Source: Adlercreutzia sp. ZJ141 (GTDB lineage Bacteria; Actinomycetota; Coriobacteriia; Coriobacteriales; Eggerthellaceae). Taken from it: a DNA stretch of 64,000 nucleotides. The first letter of the stretch is position 1, and each line of letters begins with the position of its first letter. The stretch covers positions 1 to 64,000 of the forward strand of contig NZ_JAAKEB010000004.1 of the NCBI RefSeq assembly GCF_011038965.1, read 5' to 3'. A program made the translations under genes and the position numbers. Positions 43,078-52,250 of this stretch are shown in pieces. The notes beneath the pieces are model-generated. The model worked only from the letters and a program-made list of their open reading frames with translations, was not told the DNA's origin and ran no database searches.

Positions 43078-43186
43078 TAACATCTTCACAAAGTGTGCGT
43101 TGTGGCACGGGCTTTGTGACAAGAGAGCGGCGAAGGCCCGTGCGACGTTCGCCGAATCGTTTACAGACATGGGCAGGCGATTCGTT

Positions 43187-44422
43187 ATGAGCGAGAAGCG
43201 CAGTCGAGAGCGCAATCAAGAACAAGATCAAGATAAGGAACACGTACGAGATCAAGAACGAGGCCGAAAGCGGGAAGCTAACCTGAACGATTTAAACGAA
43301 CTGGAACGATCGGTGCTCGGTACCATCACTGCTCGTAGTCTGGTCGCACCTGACGCGCCGGTGCTGCTCATGGTGTCGGGCGGGTCGGATTCGACGGCGC
43401 TCGCTTATGTTGCCGCAAGGCTTGCGGAGCACGGTTTCTTGGGGCCGTTGGCTTTGTTGCATGTAAACCACCAGCTGCGCGGTGCCGACGCCGATGCTGA
43501 CGAGGTATTTGTCACGCAGTTGGCCAACGTGTTGCGCATACCGCTGTTCACCTGTGCCGTTGATATTGCAGGCGAAGCGCGTCGAACGGGCGGCAACGTG
43601 GAGGCCGTGGGCCGTCAGCAGCGCTACCTCGCGGCTAACGAGGCGCTTGAGAGCATGTGTCTACACGAGAGCGCGCCGCTGGCCGAAGGTCGCATCTTCA
43701 CGGCACACACGGCTGACGACCGCATCGAGAACTTCTACATGCGCTCCATCGTGGGAACAGGCCCGGGCGGGTTCCGTTCGATGCGCTACGAAAACGGTCC
43801 GGTGGTGCGGCCGCTGATGGATGTCTCGCGCGAGGCGCTGCGTAGCTACATCGCCGACCGCGAGCGAAGCGGGCTGCCTATGGCGTGCGATGACCAGGGG
43901 AAACTGTGGCGGGAGGACGCGACGAACGCCCATACCGACAAGTTCCGCGCGTATGTTCGCCACGAGATTGTACCGAAAGCGAAACAGCGAAACGACCGCC
44001 TGGTGGAAACGCTGTGTCGCACCATGAATCTTATCGCCGACGAAGACGACCTGTTAGAACGTCTTGCAAACGAGCTGTCCGATGAGGTGGTTGCGTGGCT
44101 CGGCAGTGAAGATGACGGGTCCATTGACTATCGGGCAGGATGCACGTTTTCGCCCGTGTTCGGGCAAAAGCCAAGGCCGCTGCAGCGCCGCGTGGTTGTC
44201 TCGGCATTGCGTCGCATGCTGTCGGCTGACGTGCGTATTGAAACGGCTGCCATCGACGCAGTGCTGGCAGGTTTCGATAGGCAAAACGGTGCTCCGCGCG
44301 GTGGCTATGTAGCCAACATTCAAGGCGATTTGGCGGTGAGCGCAAACAAGCATGGTGTGCGCGTCGAACCTATGGAAGTGTTTCGTGCGCGCCGGAAGCG
44401 AAACTCGGGCGCAGCTTCGTAG
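43187..44422 (+). CDS. tilS: tRNA(Ile)-lysidine synthase
   Basis: 411 residues if started at ATG 43187 (MSEKRSRERN); upstream in-frame starts would add a poorly conserved tail. PP-loop MVSGGSDSTALAYVA is the ATP pyrophosphatase motif, followed by LLHVNHQLRGADADAD and FTAHTADDRIENFYMR, all typical of TilS. It modifies C34 of tRNA-Ile(CAT) so that it reads AUA. A charged N-terminal extension rich in Arg, Glu and Gln precedes the domain. In many bacteria tilS is followed directly by hpt and ftsH; here 3.6 kb of other genes lie between. Confidence 0.93.
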   Translation: MSEKRSRERNQEQDQDKEHVRDQERGRKREANLNDLNELERSVLGTITARSLVAPDAPVLLMVSGGSDSTALAYVAARLAEHGFLGPLALLHVNHQLRGADADADEVFVTQLANVLRIPLFTCAVDIAGEARRTGGNVEAVGRQQRYLAANEALESMCLHESAPLAEGRIFTAHTADDRIENFYMRSIVGTGPGGFRSMRYENGPVVRPLMDVSREALRSYIADRERSGLPMACDDQGKLWREDATNAHTDKFRAYVRHEIVPKAKQRNDRLVETLCRTMNLIADEDDLLERLANELSDEVVAWLGSEDDGSIDYRAGCTFSPVFGQKPRPLQRRVVVSALRRMLSADVRIETAAIDAVLAGFDRQNGAPRGGYVANIQGDLAVSANKHGVRVEPMEVFRARRKRNSGAAS

Positions 44423-44566
44423 CGCGGGTTTCGGGAAAGCGCGGCTTCGTGCGGCAGAACGCAAGTTGCCTGTAGAGAGAAGCCTTCAGCATGAGGCGTT
44501 GGTGAGGCGTTAGTGGCAGATAAGGCAAGCGAGCGATCGAGGGAAGGGACGGCCTGGGAAACCATT

Positions 44567-45307
44567 ATGGTGAACGATCAGACAGCAAGTGATCAGGTAA
44601 CAACCGATCAGACAGCAAACGAATCGGTTGATATCGAGTTCGACATCGTTTTGGCGAGTGCGAGCCCGCGTCGCCGCGAGCTGCTCGAACAGGCAGGCGT
44701 TGCGTTTGTGGTGCGTACGCCACAAACCCCGGTTGACGAAACGCTCGAACCCGACGACCTGCTCGACCCGCATGAAGCGGCGAAAAAGCTAGCTGAGCGC
44801 AAGGCGGGTGCGGTGGTGCAAGAGGTGCTGTCCGAAAAATACCAGGGGTATGCGGCTGTTATCGGGTCAGACACCATGGTGGTCTGCGACGGGCGCATTT
44901 TCGGCAAGCCGGCAAACCTATCCGACGCGAAGCACATGTTGCGGCAGTTGTCGGGGCGTACGCACGAGGTGGTAACGGCGGTGTCGGTGTGGCTGCTTGC
45001 CGCGCCCACGGTCGAAGACGTTTCGCTTGGGTTCCGAACGTTTACTGATGCTACGCGCGTGCGCTTTCACGAGCTGTCCGATGACGATATTGCCGCTTAT
45101 CTGCGCGAAGGCGAGTCGTTCGACAAAGCTGGCGCCTACGCTATTCAAGGAAAGGGCGAGCGTTTAGTGGCAGGTATCGATGGCAACATGTCCACCGTCA
45201 TTGGGCTCCCAATAGAGCGCCTGCTCAACGATTTCCCCGACATTTTCGCCAGTAAGGACAACGGGGACGGTAAGGACAACGGGGACGTAGCCTATTGTCC
45301 GCGTTAG
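44567..45307 (+). CDS. maf: Maf-family nucleoside triphosphate pyrophosphatase
   Basis: 246 residues from ATG 44567; a GTG at 44513 would add 18 residues. Family motifs: IVLASASPRRRELL at the N-terminal end of the domain, VDETLEPDD, VIGSDTMVVCDGRIFGKP, SGRTHEVVTAVS and KAGAYAIQGKGERLV. Maf proteins hydrolyse non-canonical or pyrimidine NTPs (dTTP, UTP) and affect septum formation. The last 18 residues (ASKDNGDGKDNGDVAYCPR) are encoded by REP-like repeat DNA and replace the usual end of the protein. Lies between tilS and the AlbA_2 gene. Confidence 0.93.
   Translation: MVNDQTASDQVTTDQTANESVDIEFDIVLASASPRRRELLEQAGVAFVVRTPQTPVDETLEPDDLLDPHEAAKKLAERKAGAVVQEVLSEKYQGYAAVIGSDTMVVCDGRIFGKPANLSDAKHMLRQLSGRTHEVVTAVSVWLLAAPTVEDVSLGFRTFTDATRVRFHELSDDDIAAYLREGESFDKAGAYAIQGKGERLVAGIDGNMSTVIGLPIERLLNDFPDIFASKDNGDGKDNGDVAYCPR
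45254..45304. repeat. REP-like repeat inside the maf 3' end
   Basis: Two AAGGACAACGGGGACG words (45254 and 45273) followed by GTAGCCTATTGTCC. The second word and loop copy the hairpin at 40931-40962. It encodes the extra DNGDGKDNGD tail of Maf. Confidence 0.7.
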
Positions 45308-45391
45308 CAGTAGAAGAACACAGCGCAACGTGAGTCTTGTTTCGACATGGCGTTGCGTTTCAGACATATAGGGACGGTAAACGCGTTACTC

Positions 45392-46864
45392 CTAGCGCCT
45401 GTGCAGGATTGTGCCACTGCGTCCGCTGACCGTAACTTTTTCGAGCTCGCCGCGAGCGACGAGCGTCTCCACGGAGGTCTTAAGCCTTCTTGAGATTCCC
45501 TTGTATCCTAGGCTTCGCGCCAGCTCGGTTAGATTCATGTCGCCGGTCTCGAGCGCAGCCAATATGGCAGCTTCATATTTCTGAGCTTTCTCCGCGGCTC
45601 GGCCACCAGAACCTACTGCAAAGGCTGGATGAACGGGTATGGAAACGGAAATATATCCCCGCGCCTCGTCCATTTGGAACTTGAGCGGTCCTGAACCGTT
45701 ACGCTCAAGTGCTCGGTATGCGTTCGGAAAGCCCGTATTGCGACCCTCAATGAGCTTAAGCTCCTTGAGAAAATCACCTATGCGACGATTGCGGTACCTG
45801 CGTGCCCTAATCTTACCTGACACCACGTCATCGTCGGTGATACTTCGATCGAAACCTGGAAAGCTGGTCACCTCTATCTCGGTGGGGCTTATCCGTACCA
45901 CGATAGGCTCGGGTATTTGGTAGGATCGATGATAGACCGCGTTCGCCAAAATCTCTTCCACGGCAGCATAGGGGTAGTTGAATGTGCGCGATGCCTCGGC
46001 GCGTGTTGAATCCTTTCTTACTGACTCTTTGATTGCATAATTCTGTATGTAAGCGAGAGCGTCTCTGAGTTGGCGCTGTATTGGTCCTGTGAACGTCTTT
46101 TCAATCATGCCGTCGCCCGTGGGGTCGGGAATGTCGACTACCTCTATGCGCGCGTAGCGGAAAAACCGTTCGGGGTGCTCGCTAAACATGAGTAAGCCAA
46201 CATTGAGCGGTCTAAGGTCCTCAGGCGGACCCGATACTAACTGTAGGTTGGTTGCGAGTTCAACGACATCCATTCTTTCGGAAGGGCCATAGAGAGAGCT
46301 GCCTACTTCGTGTAGGTGTTCGCGCATGAGTCCCAGATCAAGATCCTCAGGTCTAGCGAGAAGGTTCGGTCTGTCGTCGAAAGGGATGTCGGAGGCTATG
46401 TAAAAAAGCTCTTTTTCTTCGTCGGGAGACGCAATGACTGTGCTGCTGAATTTCCTGATGTAGTAGTGCTTCGCAGATTTGCGTGAAAACACATCTTTGC
46501 TCGCCTTGTAGGGTCTGCCGTGACCACCGGGAACCCAGATAATCAACAGCCACGAGCCTTGGTAAAAGACTGGCTCCACCACAGGATTGTAAAGAGGCTC
46601 GATGCAATGGCAGTAGCCCACAAGATTCTTAAGAGTCTCATCTACCTTCTCCTGTGGGATTCCTTTTGGTGGGAGAACGGGATATCCGTTTTCCTCTTCC
46701 ACTCCGATGATGACGTAACCGCCACCTATGTTGTCAATGTCGTTTGCGAAACCGCAGATCGTATGTACCACGGGGTTTGGGTTGAACCCCGATTTGAACT
46801 CAATGCGATTTGACTCCACAACGCGTCGATTGATAAGGTCGTCAATGTTTGCCGGGATTCCCAT
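45392..46864 (-). CDS. AlbA_2/ATP-binding (Schlafen-type) putative regulator
   Basis: 490 residues from ATG 46864, with GGAGG upstream. The N-terminal domain is an AlbA_2 (Schlafen-like) domain: ESNRIEFKSGFNP, CGFANDIDNIGGGYVIIGV. The middle part is the ATP-binding region common to these regulators (YAAVEEILANAVYHRSYQ, a GHKL-like box, then PTEIEVTSFPG and RRYRNRRIGDFL). The C-terminus is a winged helix (AILAALETGDMNLTELARSLGYKG). Such proteins are annotated as putative transcriptional regulators and occur in accessory regions. A large palindrome lies immediately upstream and may be its operator. Confidence 0.85.
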   Translation of the reverse strand: MGIPANIDDLINRRVVESNRIEFKSGFNPNPVVHTICGFANDIDNIGGGYVIIGVEEENGYPVLPPKGIPQEKVDETLKNLVGYCHCIEPLYNPVVEPVFYQGSWLLIIWVPGGHGRPYKASKDVFSRKSAKHYYIRKFSSTVIASPDEEKELFYIASDIPFDDRPNLLARPEDLDLGLMREHLHEVGSSLYGPSERMDVVELATNLQLVSGPPEDLRPLNVGLLMFSEHPERFFRYARIEVVDIPDPTGDGMIEKTFTGPIQRQLRDALAYIQNYAIKESVRKDSTRAEASRTFNYPYAAVEEILANAVYHRSYQIPEPIVVRISPTEIEVTSFPGFDRSITDDDVVSGKIRARRYRNRRIGDFLKELKLIEGRNTGFPNAYRALERNGSGPLKFQMDEARGYISVSIPVHPAFAVGSGGRAAEKAQKYEAAILAALETGDMNLTELARSLGYKGISRRLKTSVETLVARGELEKVTVSGRSGTILHRR

Positions 46865-46904
46865 AAAGCCTCCGTGTCTTTGGTTGCCAGCTAAGTGTAC
46901 GAAA

Positions 46905-46976
46905 TCTCGACGGACTCGACAATCATTTTGTCGAGGACTCGACAAAATGATTGTCGAGTCGAAGGAATAGTGTCGA
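46905..46976. promoter_or_regulatory. Large palindromic operator upstream of AlbA_2 gene
   Basis: Perfect 22-bp arms (46913-46934 and 46939-46960) separated by GGAC. The block is built from repeated CTCGACA/TGTCGAG words, five or six in 72 bp, some lying outside the main palindrome. It begins about 40 bp upstream of the AlbA_2 start, so autoregulation by its winged helix is the simplest reading. Confidence 0.75.
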
Positions 46977-47144
46977 GCGCTCTTGGCTGAGCGGATCTAG
47001 AAGAGACTTGCTGAGAAAGGCGAATTCGAATGATAAAGAAAAAACGAGCGGGATGTTCCTGCTCACGGACTAACCCGTGAACAGGAACGACGTGACACGT
47101 GCATCTGACTGCTGGTACCAAAATGGATTATCAGTCACCTCCCT

Positions 47145-47170
47145 TGTATGTTATAGTATGGCAAATACAT
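47145..47170 (+). promoter_or_regulatory. Operator/promoter of the toxin-antitoxin pair
   Basis: A short dyad TGTAT...ATACA surrounds a TATAGT that could be the -10 element. It ends a few bases before the AGGAGG of the antitoxin gene, the usual place for RelB-type autorepression. Confidence 0.5.
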
Positions 47171-47184
47171 AGGAGGTGGCAGCT

Positions 47185-47508
47185 ATGGCTCTTATTCAAG
47201 TTACCGTCGATGATGAAATTAAGCGGAAAGCCGATGCTGCATTTGCACGCAACGGTATTACAACTCCCATGGCCATGCGTATGATGGTAACGCAGGTTGC
47301 AAACGAGAACAGGACGCCTTTCGACAACGTGTTCTTCTCGCCAACGTCGGTTGCCCTTGCCGAGGACGTTCGCCGCGATATGCTCTATGCCGAAGCGCAG
47401 GAACTAGGTCTTATCCCCGATGACGCCGTTTCGGTCTGTGATTCTTACTGCATTCCCGATGACGTGCTTGAAGATCTTGGTCTTTCAGCCTTTGAGGTCG
47501 GACAATGA
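47185..47508 (+). CDS. RelB/DinJ-family antitoxin
   Basis: 107 residues from ATG 47185, with AGGAGG at good spacing. The N-terminal ribbon-helix-helix (MALIQVTVDDEIKRKADAAF, NGITTPMAMRMMVTQV) is typical of RelB/DinJ antitoxins. The C-terminal part is acidic (DDAVSVCDSYCIPDDVLEDLG) and would wrap the toxin. The stop overlaps the toxin start by 4 nt. Such antitoxins repress their own operon together with the toxin. Confidence 0.9.
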   Translation: MALIQVTVDDEIKRKADAAFARNGITTPMAMRMMVTQVANENRTPFDNVFFSPTSVALAEDVRRDMLYAEAQELGLIPDDAVSVCDSYCIPDDVLEDLGLSAFEVGQ

Positions 47509-47825
47509 CGCGCTACACGGTCAAAATCAGCAACCGCTTTTGGCAGACCGCGAAGGCCTTGCGCAGTAAGTATACGCATGAGCAGTTTGCGGAAATCATC
47601 TCGGTCATTCGGGATTGCATAAATGAGCTTGCCGAAAAGGGTTTCATCGAGGAAAACGGCTGGGACGACCATATGCTCATCAGGCCGCCCTTTTCTGACG
47701 GCTGTCATTATGAGTTTCATATTTATGATAACGACATCCTCGTTGTTTATTTTCGACGAGAAAGGAACCGCGTCATTCGCATGGTCGGTGTCTACGATCA
47801 TGCGACCATTCCGGGGAACAGATGA
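47505..47825 (+). CDS. RelE/YafQ-like toxin
   Basis: 106 residues, ATG 47505 within the end of the antitoxin gene. The sequence fits the RelE fold: KISNRFWQTAKALRSKY, a helix pair, then HMLIRPPFSDGCHYEFHIYDNDILVVYFRRERNRVIRMVGVYDHA (given here as the motifs HYEFHIYDND and VIRMVGVYDH). RelE toxins cleave mRNA on the ribosome. Basic residues and a C-terminal His (YDHA) could serve catalysis. The assignment rests on size, fold pattern and the paired RelB gene. Confidence 0.82.
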   Translation: MTRYTVKISNRFWQTAKALRSKYTHEQFAEIISVIRDCINELAEKGFIEENGWDDHMLIRPPFSDGCHYEFHIYDNDILVVYFRRERNRVIRMVGVYDHATIPGNR

Positions 47826-47941
47826 CAGCCCTTCGAAGTAGGGCATCGCTCACGCCGTGTAATAACCCCAAATTGGAAAAATCGTGGCAGGGTGCACCTG
47901 TTGCCCTTCCGTAATGCCTATTGCAGAAGGGCAATGATACA

Positions 47942-47990
47942 CTGGGAAAACTTGTTGCAGGTGGCGGCTTTCGTCAGTGTTTCCCGAAAG
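47942..47990. repeat. Short interspersed inverted repeat, copy 3
   Basis: Left arm CTGGGAAAACTTG, right arm CAGTGTTTCCCGAAAG (47975-47990), with GGTGGCGG before the right arm. It is more diverged than other copies. It ends about 25 bp before the hpt start. Confidence 0.55.
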
Positions 47991-48014
47991 GGGTGCCGCC
48001 GAGAGTGGGGAGTT

Positions 48015-48572
48015 ATGAGGGAGATGCAGCTACACAACGACATCGCACGGGTTCTGTTCAGTGAAGAGCAGCTTGCCCGTCGCGTTGCGGAGATGGGCAA
48101 GGATATTATGCGTGATTACGCGCACGTGGAAGGCGGTATTGTGCTGTTGTCGGTACTGCGCGGGGCAGCGTTGTTTATGGCCGATTTGGCGCGTGCTATC
48201 GATCTTCCGCTTGAAATGGACTACCTGGCCGTTTCCTCATATGGCAACGCCGCGAAAAGCTCCGGAGACGTGCACCTTCAAAAAGACGTGTCCTCGCCGA
48301 TAGCGGGCAAGCACGTGATCGTTGCGGAGGACATTTTGGATTCGGGTCTCACGCTGTCTCGGGTGATCGATCTGCTACGCGAACGCAAGCCCGCCTCCGT
48401 GGAAGTTGCCACGTTGCTGCGCAAGCAGCGCCCCGATCAGGCGGACGTTGCTTGCAAGTACGTCGGCTTCGAATGCCCTGATGAGTTTATCGTGGGTTAC
48501 GGGCTCGACTACGCACAACGCTACCGCAATTTGCCGTACATTGGCGTTTTGAAACCAGAGCTTATCAGCTGA
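48015..48572 (+). CDS. hpt: Hypoxanthine phosphoribosyltransferase
   Basis: 185 residues from ATG 48015 (GGGGAG upstream); ATG 48024 is an equal alternative. The PRPP-binding loop VIVAEDILDSGLTLSRV is diagnostic, with GGIVLLSVLRGAALFMADL and YAQRYRNLPYIGVL at the C-terminus as in bacterial HPRT. It salvages hypoxanthine and guanine. It is 13 nt before ftsH, so the two genes are co-transcribed. Confidence 0.95.
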   Translation: MREMQLHNDIARVLFSEEQLARRVAEMGKDIMRDYAHVEGGIVLLSVLRGAALFMADLARAIDLPLEMDYLAVSSYGNAAKSSGDVHLQKDVSSPIAGKHVIVAEDILDSGLTLSRVIDLLRERKPASVEVATLLRKQRPDQADVACKYVGFECPDEFIVGYGLDYAQRYRNLPYIGVLKPELIS

Positions 48573-48585
48573 AAGGTTATAACAG

Positions 48586-50892
48586 ATGGCAGAACAAAAC
48601 GACAAGAAGCCGAACCTGAACCAGCCCGACGCGCGTGTGAGCGTGATCGCCACCATTCTGGTGATACTCATGGCGTTTTTCGTAATTCGGCAGCTAGTTA
48701 CCGCCGAATCGTCCGAAAATATGCCCACCGACACGCTCATTACGTCGGAATTCGTGCAGGCGGTCGAGCAGGATCGCGTGAAGAACGTGGTGTACGACGC
48801 AGGCGGCTACACGGTTAGCGGCACGTACTACCCGGCAGTGACGGCCGGTGCGAACGCGGCTGATGCGTTCAACGGTGCCTTCGATGCACTAAACGCTCGC
48901 ATGGCAACCATTAAGAATGCCGACACGGGCAAGCCACTCGGCGGCGTGGGAACGTCCGACATCGAGTCGTCCGATTTGGGAACCGAGCACAAGTACACCT
49001 CCACATTCGTGGGGCAGGATTCCTTAAGCGAGCTCTTGAGCAGCCATCCTAATATATCGTATGAGGTGAAGCTTCCGAGCGCCTGGGTCGACATTGCCAT
49101 GACGCTGCTTCCCATTCTGGTGATTGGCGCCCTGTTGCTGTTCTTCTTTAACTCCATGCAGAAGGCGAACAACCAGCAGATGAACTTCGGCAAAGCAAAG
49201 GCGAAAAAGACCCTCGAAGAGCGCCCCGACGTGAAGTTCGACGATGTTGCTGGTGTCGATGAGGCTGTCGAGGAAATGCGCGAGATTAAGGACTTTTTGG
49301 CCAATCCGCAGAAGTACCAGGCCATCGGCGCGAAAATTCCGCGTGGTTGCTTGCTCGTGGGCCCTCCAGGCACGGGCAAAACGCTGCTCGCGAAAGCTGT
49401 AGCCGGTGAGGCAGGCGTGCCGTTCTTCAGCATCTCGGGTTCCGACTTTGTGGAAATGTTCGTGGGCGTGGGTGCGAGCCGCGTGCGCGACTTGTTCAAA
49501 GATGCGAAGGCGGCAGCGCCCTCGATCGTCTTTATCGATGAGATTGACGCAGTGGGCCGCCAGCGCGGCACCGGTCTTGGTGGCGGGCACGACGAGCGCG
49601 AGCAAACCCTGAATCAGCTGCTCGTTGAGATGGACGGTTTCGAGAAGAACGAATCCGTGGTACTTATCGCCGCCACGAACCGCTCTGACGTGTTGGATCC
49701 GGCGCTGCTGCGTCCGGGCCGCTTCGACCGTCAGATTGTGGTTGACGCGCCCGACGTGCGCGGCCGCGAGAAGATTCTGCAGGTGCATTCTAAAGAAAAG
49801 CCGCTGGGAAGTGACGTCGATCTGGGCCGTATTGCCAAGCTGACCCCGGGTTTCACCGGTGCCGATCTGATGAACCTCATGAATGAGAGCGCTTTGCTTA
49901 CGGCACGCAAGGGCAAGAAGATCATCACCATGCAGGAAGTCAATGAATCAATGGAGCGTGTGATTGCCGGCCCCGAGCGCAAAGGTCGCATCATGGACGA
50001 GCAGACCAAGCGTACCATCGCCTACCACGAGAGCGGGCACGCGCTGGTGGGACACACCCTGCCGCATGCCGACCCGGTGCATAAGATATCAATCATCTCG
50101 CGTGGCCGTGCGCTGGGCTATACCCTGTCTATTCCGAAAGAGGACAAGGTGCTCAACACGATCGGTGAAATGCGCGACGAACTGGCGGTGTTCATGGGCG
50201 GGCGTGTTGCCGAAGAAATCTTCTGCGACGACATAACCACCGGTGCCAGCAACGATTTGGAGCGCGCGACGAAGATGGCTCGCGCCATGGTTACTCAGTA
50301 CGGCATGAGCGCGAACTTGGGTACGCAGGTGTTCGGCCAGCCTAACCATGAGGTGTTCTTGGGCCGCGACTACGGCAACACCCAGGATTACTCCGAAGAG
50401 ACGGCGCGCCGCATTGACGAAGAGGTTGCGCGCATTATGAAAGAGGCGCACGATCGGGCCTACGAAGTTCTCAGTGCGCGTCGTGAGCAGATGGACCTAA
50501 TGGCGGGCGTGTTGCTCGATCGCGAAACGGTTGATGGTGAGGCGTGTACCGCACTGCTGAATAACGAGTGGGAAGCGTACTTGGAACGCGAGGACGACAT
50601 CATCGCTGCCAAGGAGCGTGAGGAAGCAGAGGCGCGGGCGCGTGACGAGCAGTTGCTGGCTGAAGGATCGACCTCTCCGATGGTTGATGCTGCGGCGCAT
50701 GACGAGGGTGCGTCGGGCAGCGCAGCGGCGTCACAAAGCTCTGCTGCACCTGTGGACGCTAATGTGCCCGCGGCACCTGCTGCACCTGCTGAGCCTGCAG
50801 CACCCGCACCTGGCGCACCTGGCGCACCTGCCGCACCTACGGCACCCGCACCTGCGGATGCCGATGAACCGGAAGGCCCCGAAAGGAACTAG
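48586..50892 (+). CDS. ftsH: ATP-dependent zinc metalloprotease FtsH
   Basis: 768 residues. Two N-terminal membrane helices ([18 protein letters not shown] and [17 protein letters not shown]) flank an extracytoplasmic domain. The AAA core has [19 protein letters not shown] and the second region of homology [10 protein letters not shown]. The protease has the zinc motif HESGH near residue 483. The C-terminal 70 residues are a low-complexity Ala/Pro tail ([18 protein letters not shown]) not found in standard FtsH. It degrades misfolded membrane proteins and short-lived regulators. The stop codon is directly followed by the folP start. Confidence 0.97.
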   Translation: MAEQNDKKPNLNQPDARVSVIATILVILMAFFVIRQLVTAESSENMPTDTLITSEFVQAVEQDRVKNVVYDAGGYTVSGTYYPAVTAGANAADAFNGAFDALNARMATIKNADTGKPLGGVGTSDIESSDLGTEHKYTSTFVGQDSLSELLSSHPNISYEVKLPSAWVDIAMTLLPILVIGALLLFFFNSMQKANNQQMNFGKAKAKKTLEERPDVKFDDVAGVDEAVEEMREIKDFLANPQKYQAIGAKIPRGCLLVGPPGTGKTLLAKAVAGEAGVPFFSISGSDFVEMFVGVGASRVRDLFKDAKAAAPSIVFIDEIDAVGRQRGTGLGGGHDEREQTLNQLLVEMDGFEKNESVVLIAATNRSDVLDPALLRPGRFDRQIVVDAPDVRGREKILQVHSKEKPLGSDVDLGRIAKLTPGFTGADLMNLMNESALLTARKGKKIITMQEVNESMERVIAGPERKGRIMDEQTKRTIAYHESGHALVGHTLPHADPVHKISIISRGRALGYTLSIPKEDKVLNTIGEMRDELAVFMGGRVAEEIFCDDITTGASNDLERATKMARAMVTQYGMSANLGTQVFGQPNHEVFLGRDYGNTQDYSEETARRIDEEVARIMKEAHDRAYEVLSARREQMDLMAGVLLDRETVDGEACTALLNNEWEAYLEREDDIIAAKEREEAEARARDEQLLAEGSTSPMVDAAAHDEGASGSAAASQSSAAPVDANVPAAPAAPAEPAAPAPGAPGAPAAPTAPAPADADEPEGPERN

Positions 50893-52215
50893 ATGAACTG
50901 GCGCTGTGCTCAATTCAGCTTCGATACCAGGATGCCCATTATTATGGGCATCCTCAACGTTACGCCTGACTCGTTTTCCGATGGGGGCGATCATAGTAGC
51001 TTCGACGCCGCTCTTGCGCATGCACAGGATATGGTACGCGCGGGGGCGAAGATTATCGACGTAGGGGGCGAGTCCACGCGACCGGGATCCGCTGAGGTTT
51101 CTGTCTGCGACGAGATCGCTCGCACGGAAGCGGTGGTTCGTGCCCTTGCCAGCCAAGGGATGTGTGTCAGCATCGACACGCGCCATGCGCAGGTTGCTCG
51201 CGCAGCCATTGAAGCGGGCGCGGCCATCGTTAATGATGTGTCGGGATTTCGCGATCCCGATATGGTGGAGGTCGTGCGCTCGTGCGACGTTGGTGTGGTG
51301 GTCATGCACATGCAGGGCGAGCCGGGCACGATGCAGGATGCTCCCACGTATACCGATGTGGTGTCTGAAGTGCGTGATTACCTGCGTGATCAAGCCACCA
51401 TGCTCGTGGACGCAGGTGTGTCGCCCGATCGCATTTGTATCGATCCGGGTCCGGGGTTCGGCAAAACGCCGAAGCAGACGATCGAGCTCATGCGCAACCT
51501 GCACGAATTCGCGCGCCTGGGCTACACCGTTATGGCTGCGCCGTCGCGTAAGAGCTACGTGGGATATGCATACGGCATCGACAATCCGAAGGATCGCGAC
51601 CAGGCGTCGGCGCAAGAGGCGCTGATGGCGTGCGAGCTGGGTGCGAGTGTGCTGCGTATGCACAACGTGGAAGAAACGGTGAAGGCGCTGAGCAATCTGC
51701 GTCCCTATGCGATGCTAGGGCTGGGATGTAACGTGGCGTTGGTTGCCGAGCCGGGCGAAGAGCGCGAGGCGAAGATCGCTCAGCTGAACCTGGCCATCGG
51801 CCAACTGTGTATGCTACCCGATTCGCAGATCATCGACATATCGCGCTTCTACGAAAGCGAACCGGCATACGTTACCGATCAAGATGTGTTCGTCAATTGC
51901 GTGGTGCTCATGCGCACGGGTATTCCGCCGAAAGAGCTGCTGGGATATCTACATGCCATCGAGAACAGCTTGGGCCGCGTGCGTGAGCGGGAAAACGGGC
52001 CGCGCACGTGCGATATCGACATCCTCGACTATCATCTGTACTTAGCCGACGTGCCAGAGCTTCGGTTGCCGCATCCCCGCTTGCTCGAGCGTGACTTTGT
52101 GGTGAAGCCGCTACTGGAACTGCTGCCTGGCTATGTGCTGGCAAACGACGTGGTGGTTGCCAAGGCAGCGTTGCCTGAAGCCGAGCGTGTGGGGCGTGCG
52201 GTGCCGCTTTCGTGA
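50893..52215 (+). CDS. folP-folK: FolP-FolK fusion: dihydropteroate synthase and HPPK
   Basis: 440 residues, ATG 50893 directly after the ftsH stop, with GAAAGGAAC as ribosome site. Residues 1 to about 270 are dihydropteroate synthase: MGILNVTPDSFSDGG, DVGGESTRPGS, IVNDVSGF, DPGPGFGKT and a C-terminal MRMHNVEET-type end (VLRMHNVEE). Residues about 275-440 are 6-hydroxymethyl-dihydropterin pyrophosphokinase: LGLGCNVA, YESEPAY, ENSLGRVRERENGPRTCDIDIL (the GPRTCDIDIL motif) and LPHPRLLERDFVV. The two enzymes catalyse consecutive steps of folate synthesis. Such fusions exist elsewhere, in either order; fused here in the order FolP-FolK. Confidence 0.95.
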   Translation: MNWRCAQFSFDTRMPIIMGILNVTPDSFSDGGDHSSFDAALAHAQDMVRAGAKIIDVGGESTRPGSAEVSVCDEIARTEAVVRALASQGMCVSIDTRHAQVARAAIEAGAAIVNDVSGFRDPDMVEVVRSCDVGVVVMHMQGEPGTMQDAPTYTDVVSEVRDYLRDQATMLVDAGVSPDRICIDPGPGFGKTPKQTIELMRNLHEFARLGYTVMAAPSRKSYVGYAYGIDNPKDRDQASAQEALMACELGASVLRMHNVEETVKALSNLRPYAMLGLGCNVALVAEPGEEREAKIAQLNLAIGQLCMLPDSQIIDISRFYESEPAYVTDQDVFVNCVVLMRTGIPPKELLGYLHAIENSLGRVRERENGPRTCDIDILDYHLYLADVPELRLPHPRLLERDFVVKPLLELLPGYVLANDVVVAKAALPEAERVGRAVPLS

Positions 52216-52250
52216 ACGAGTTCTGCGCGTTATTTCGAGAGGAGGACGAC

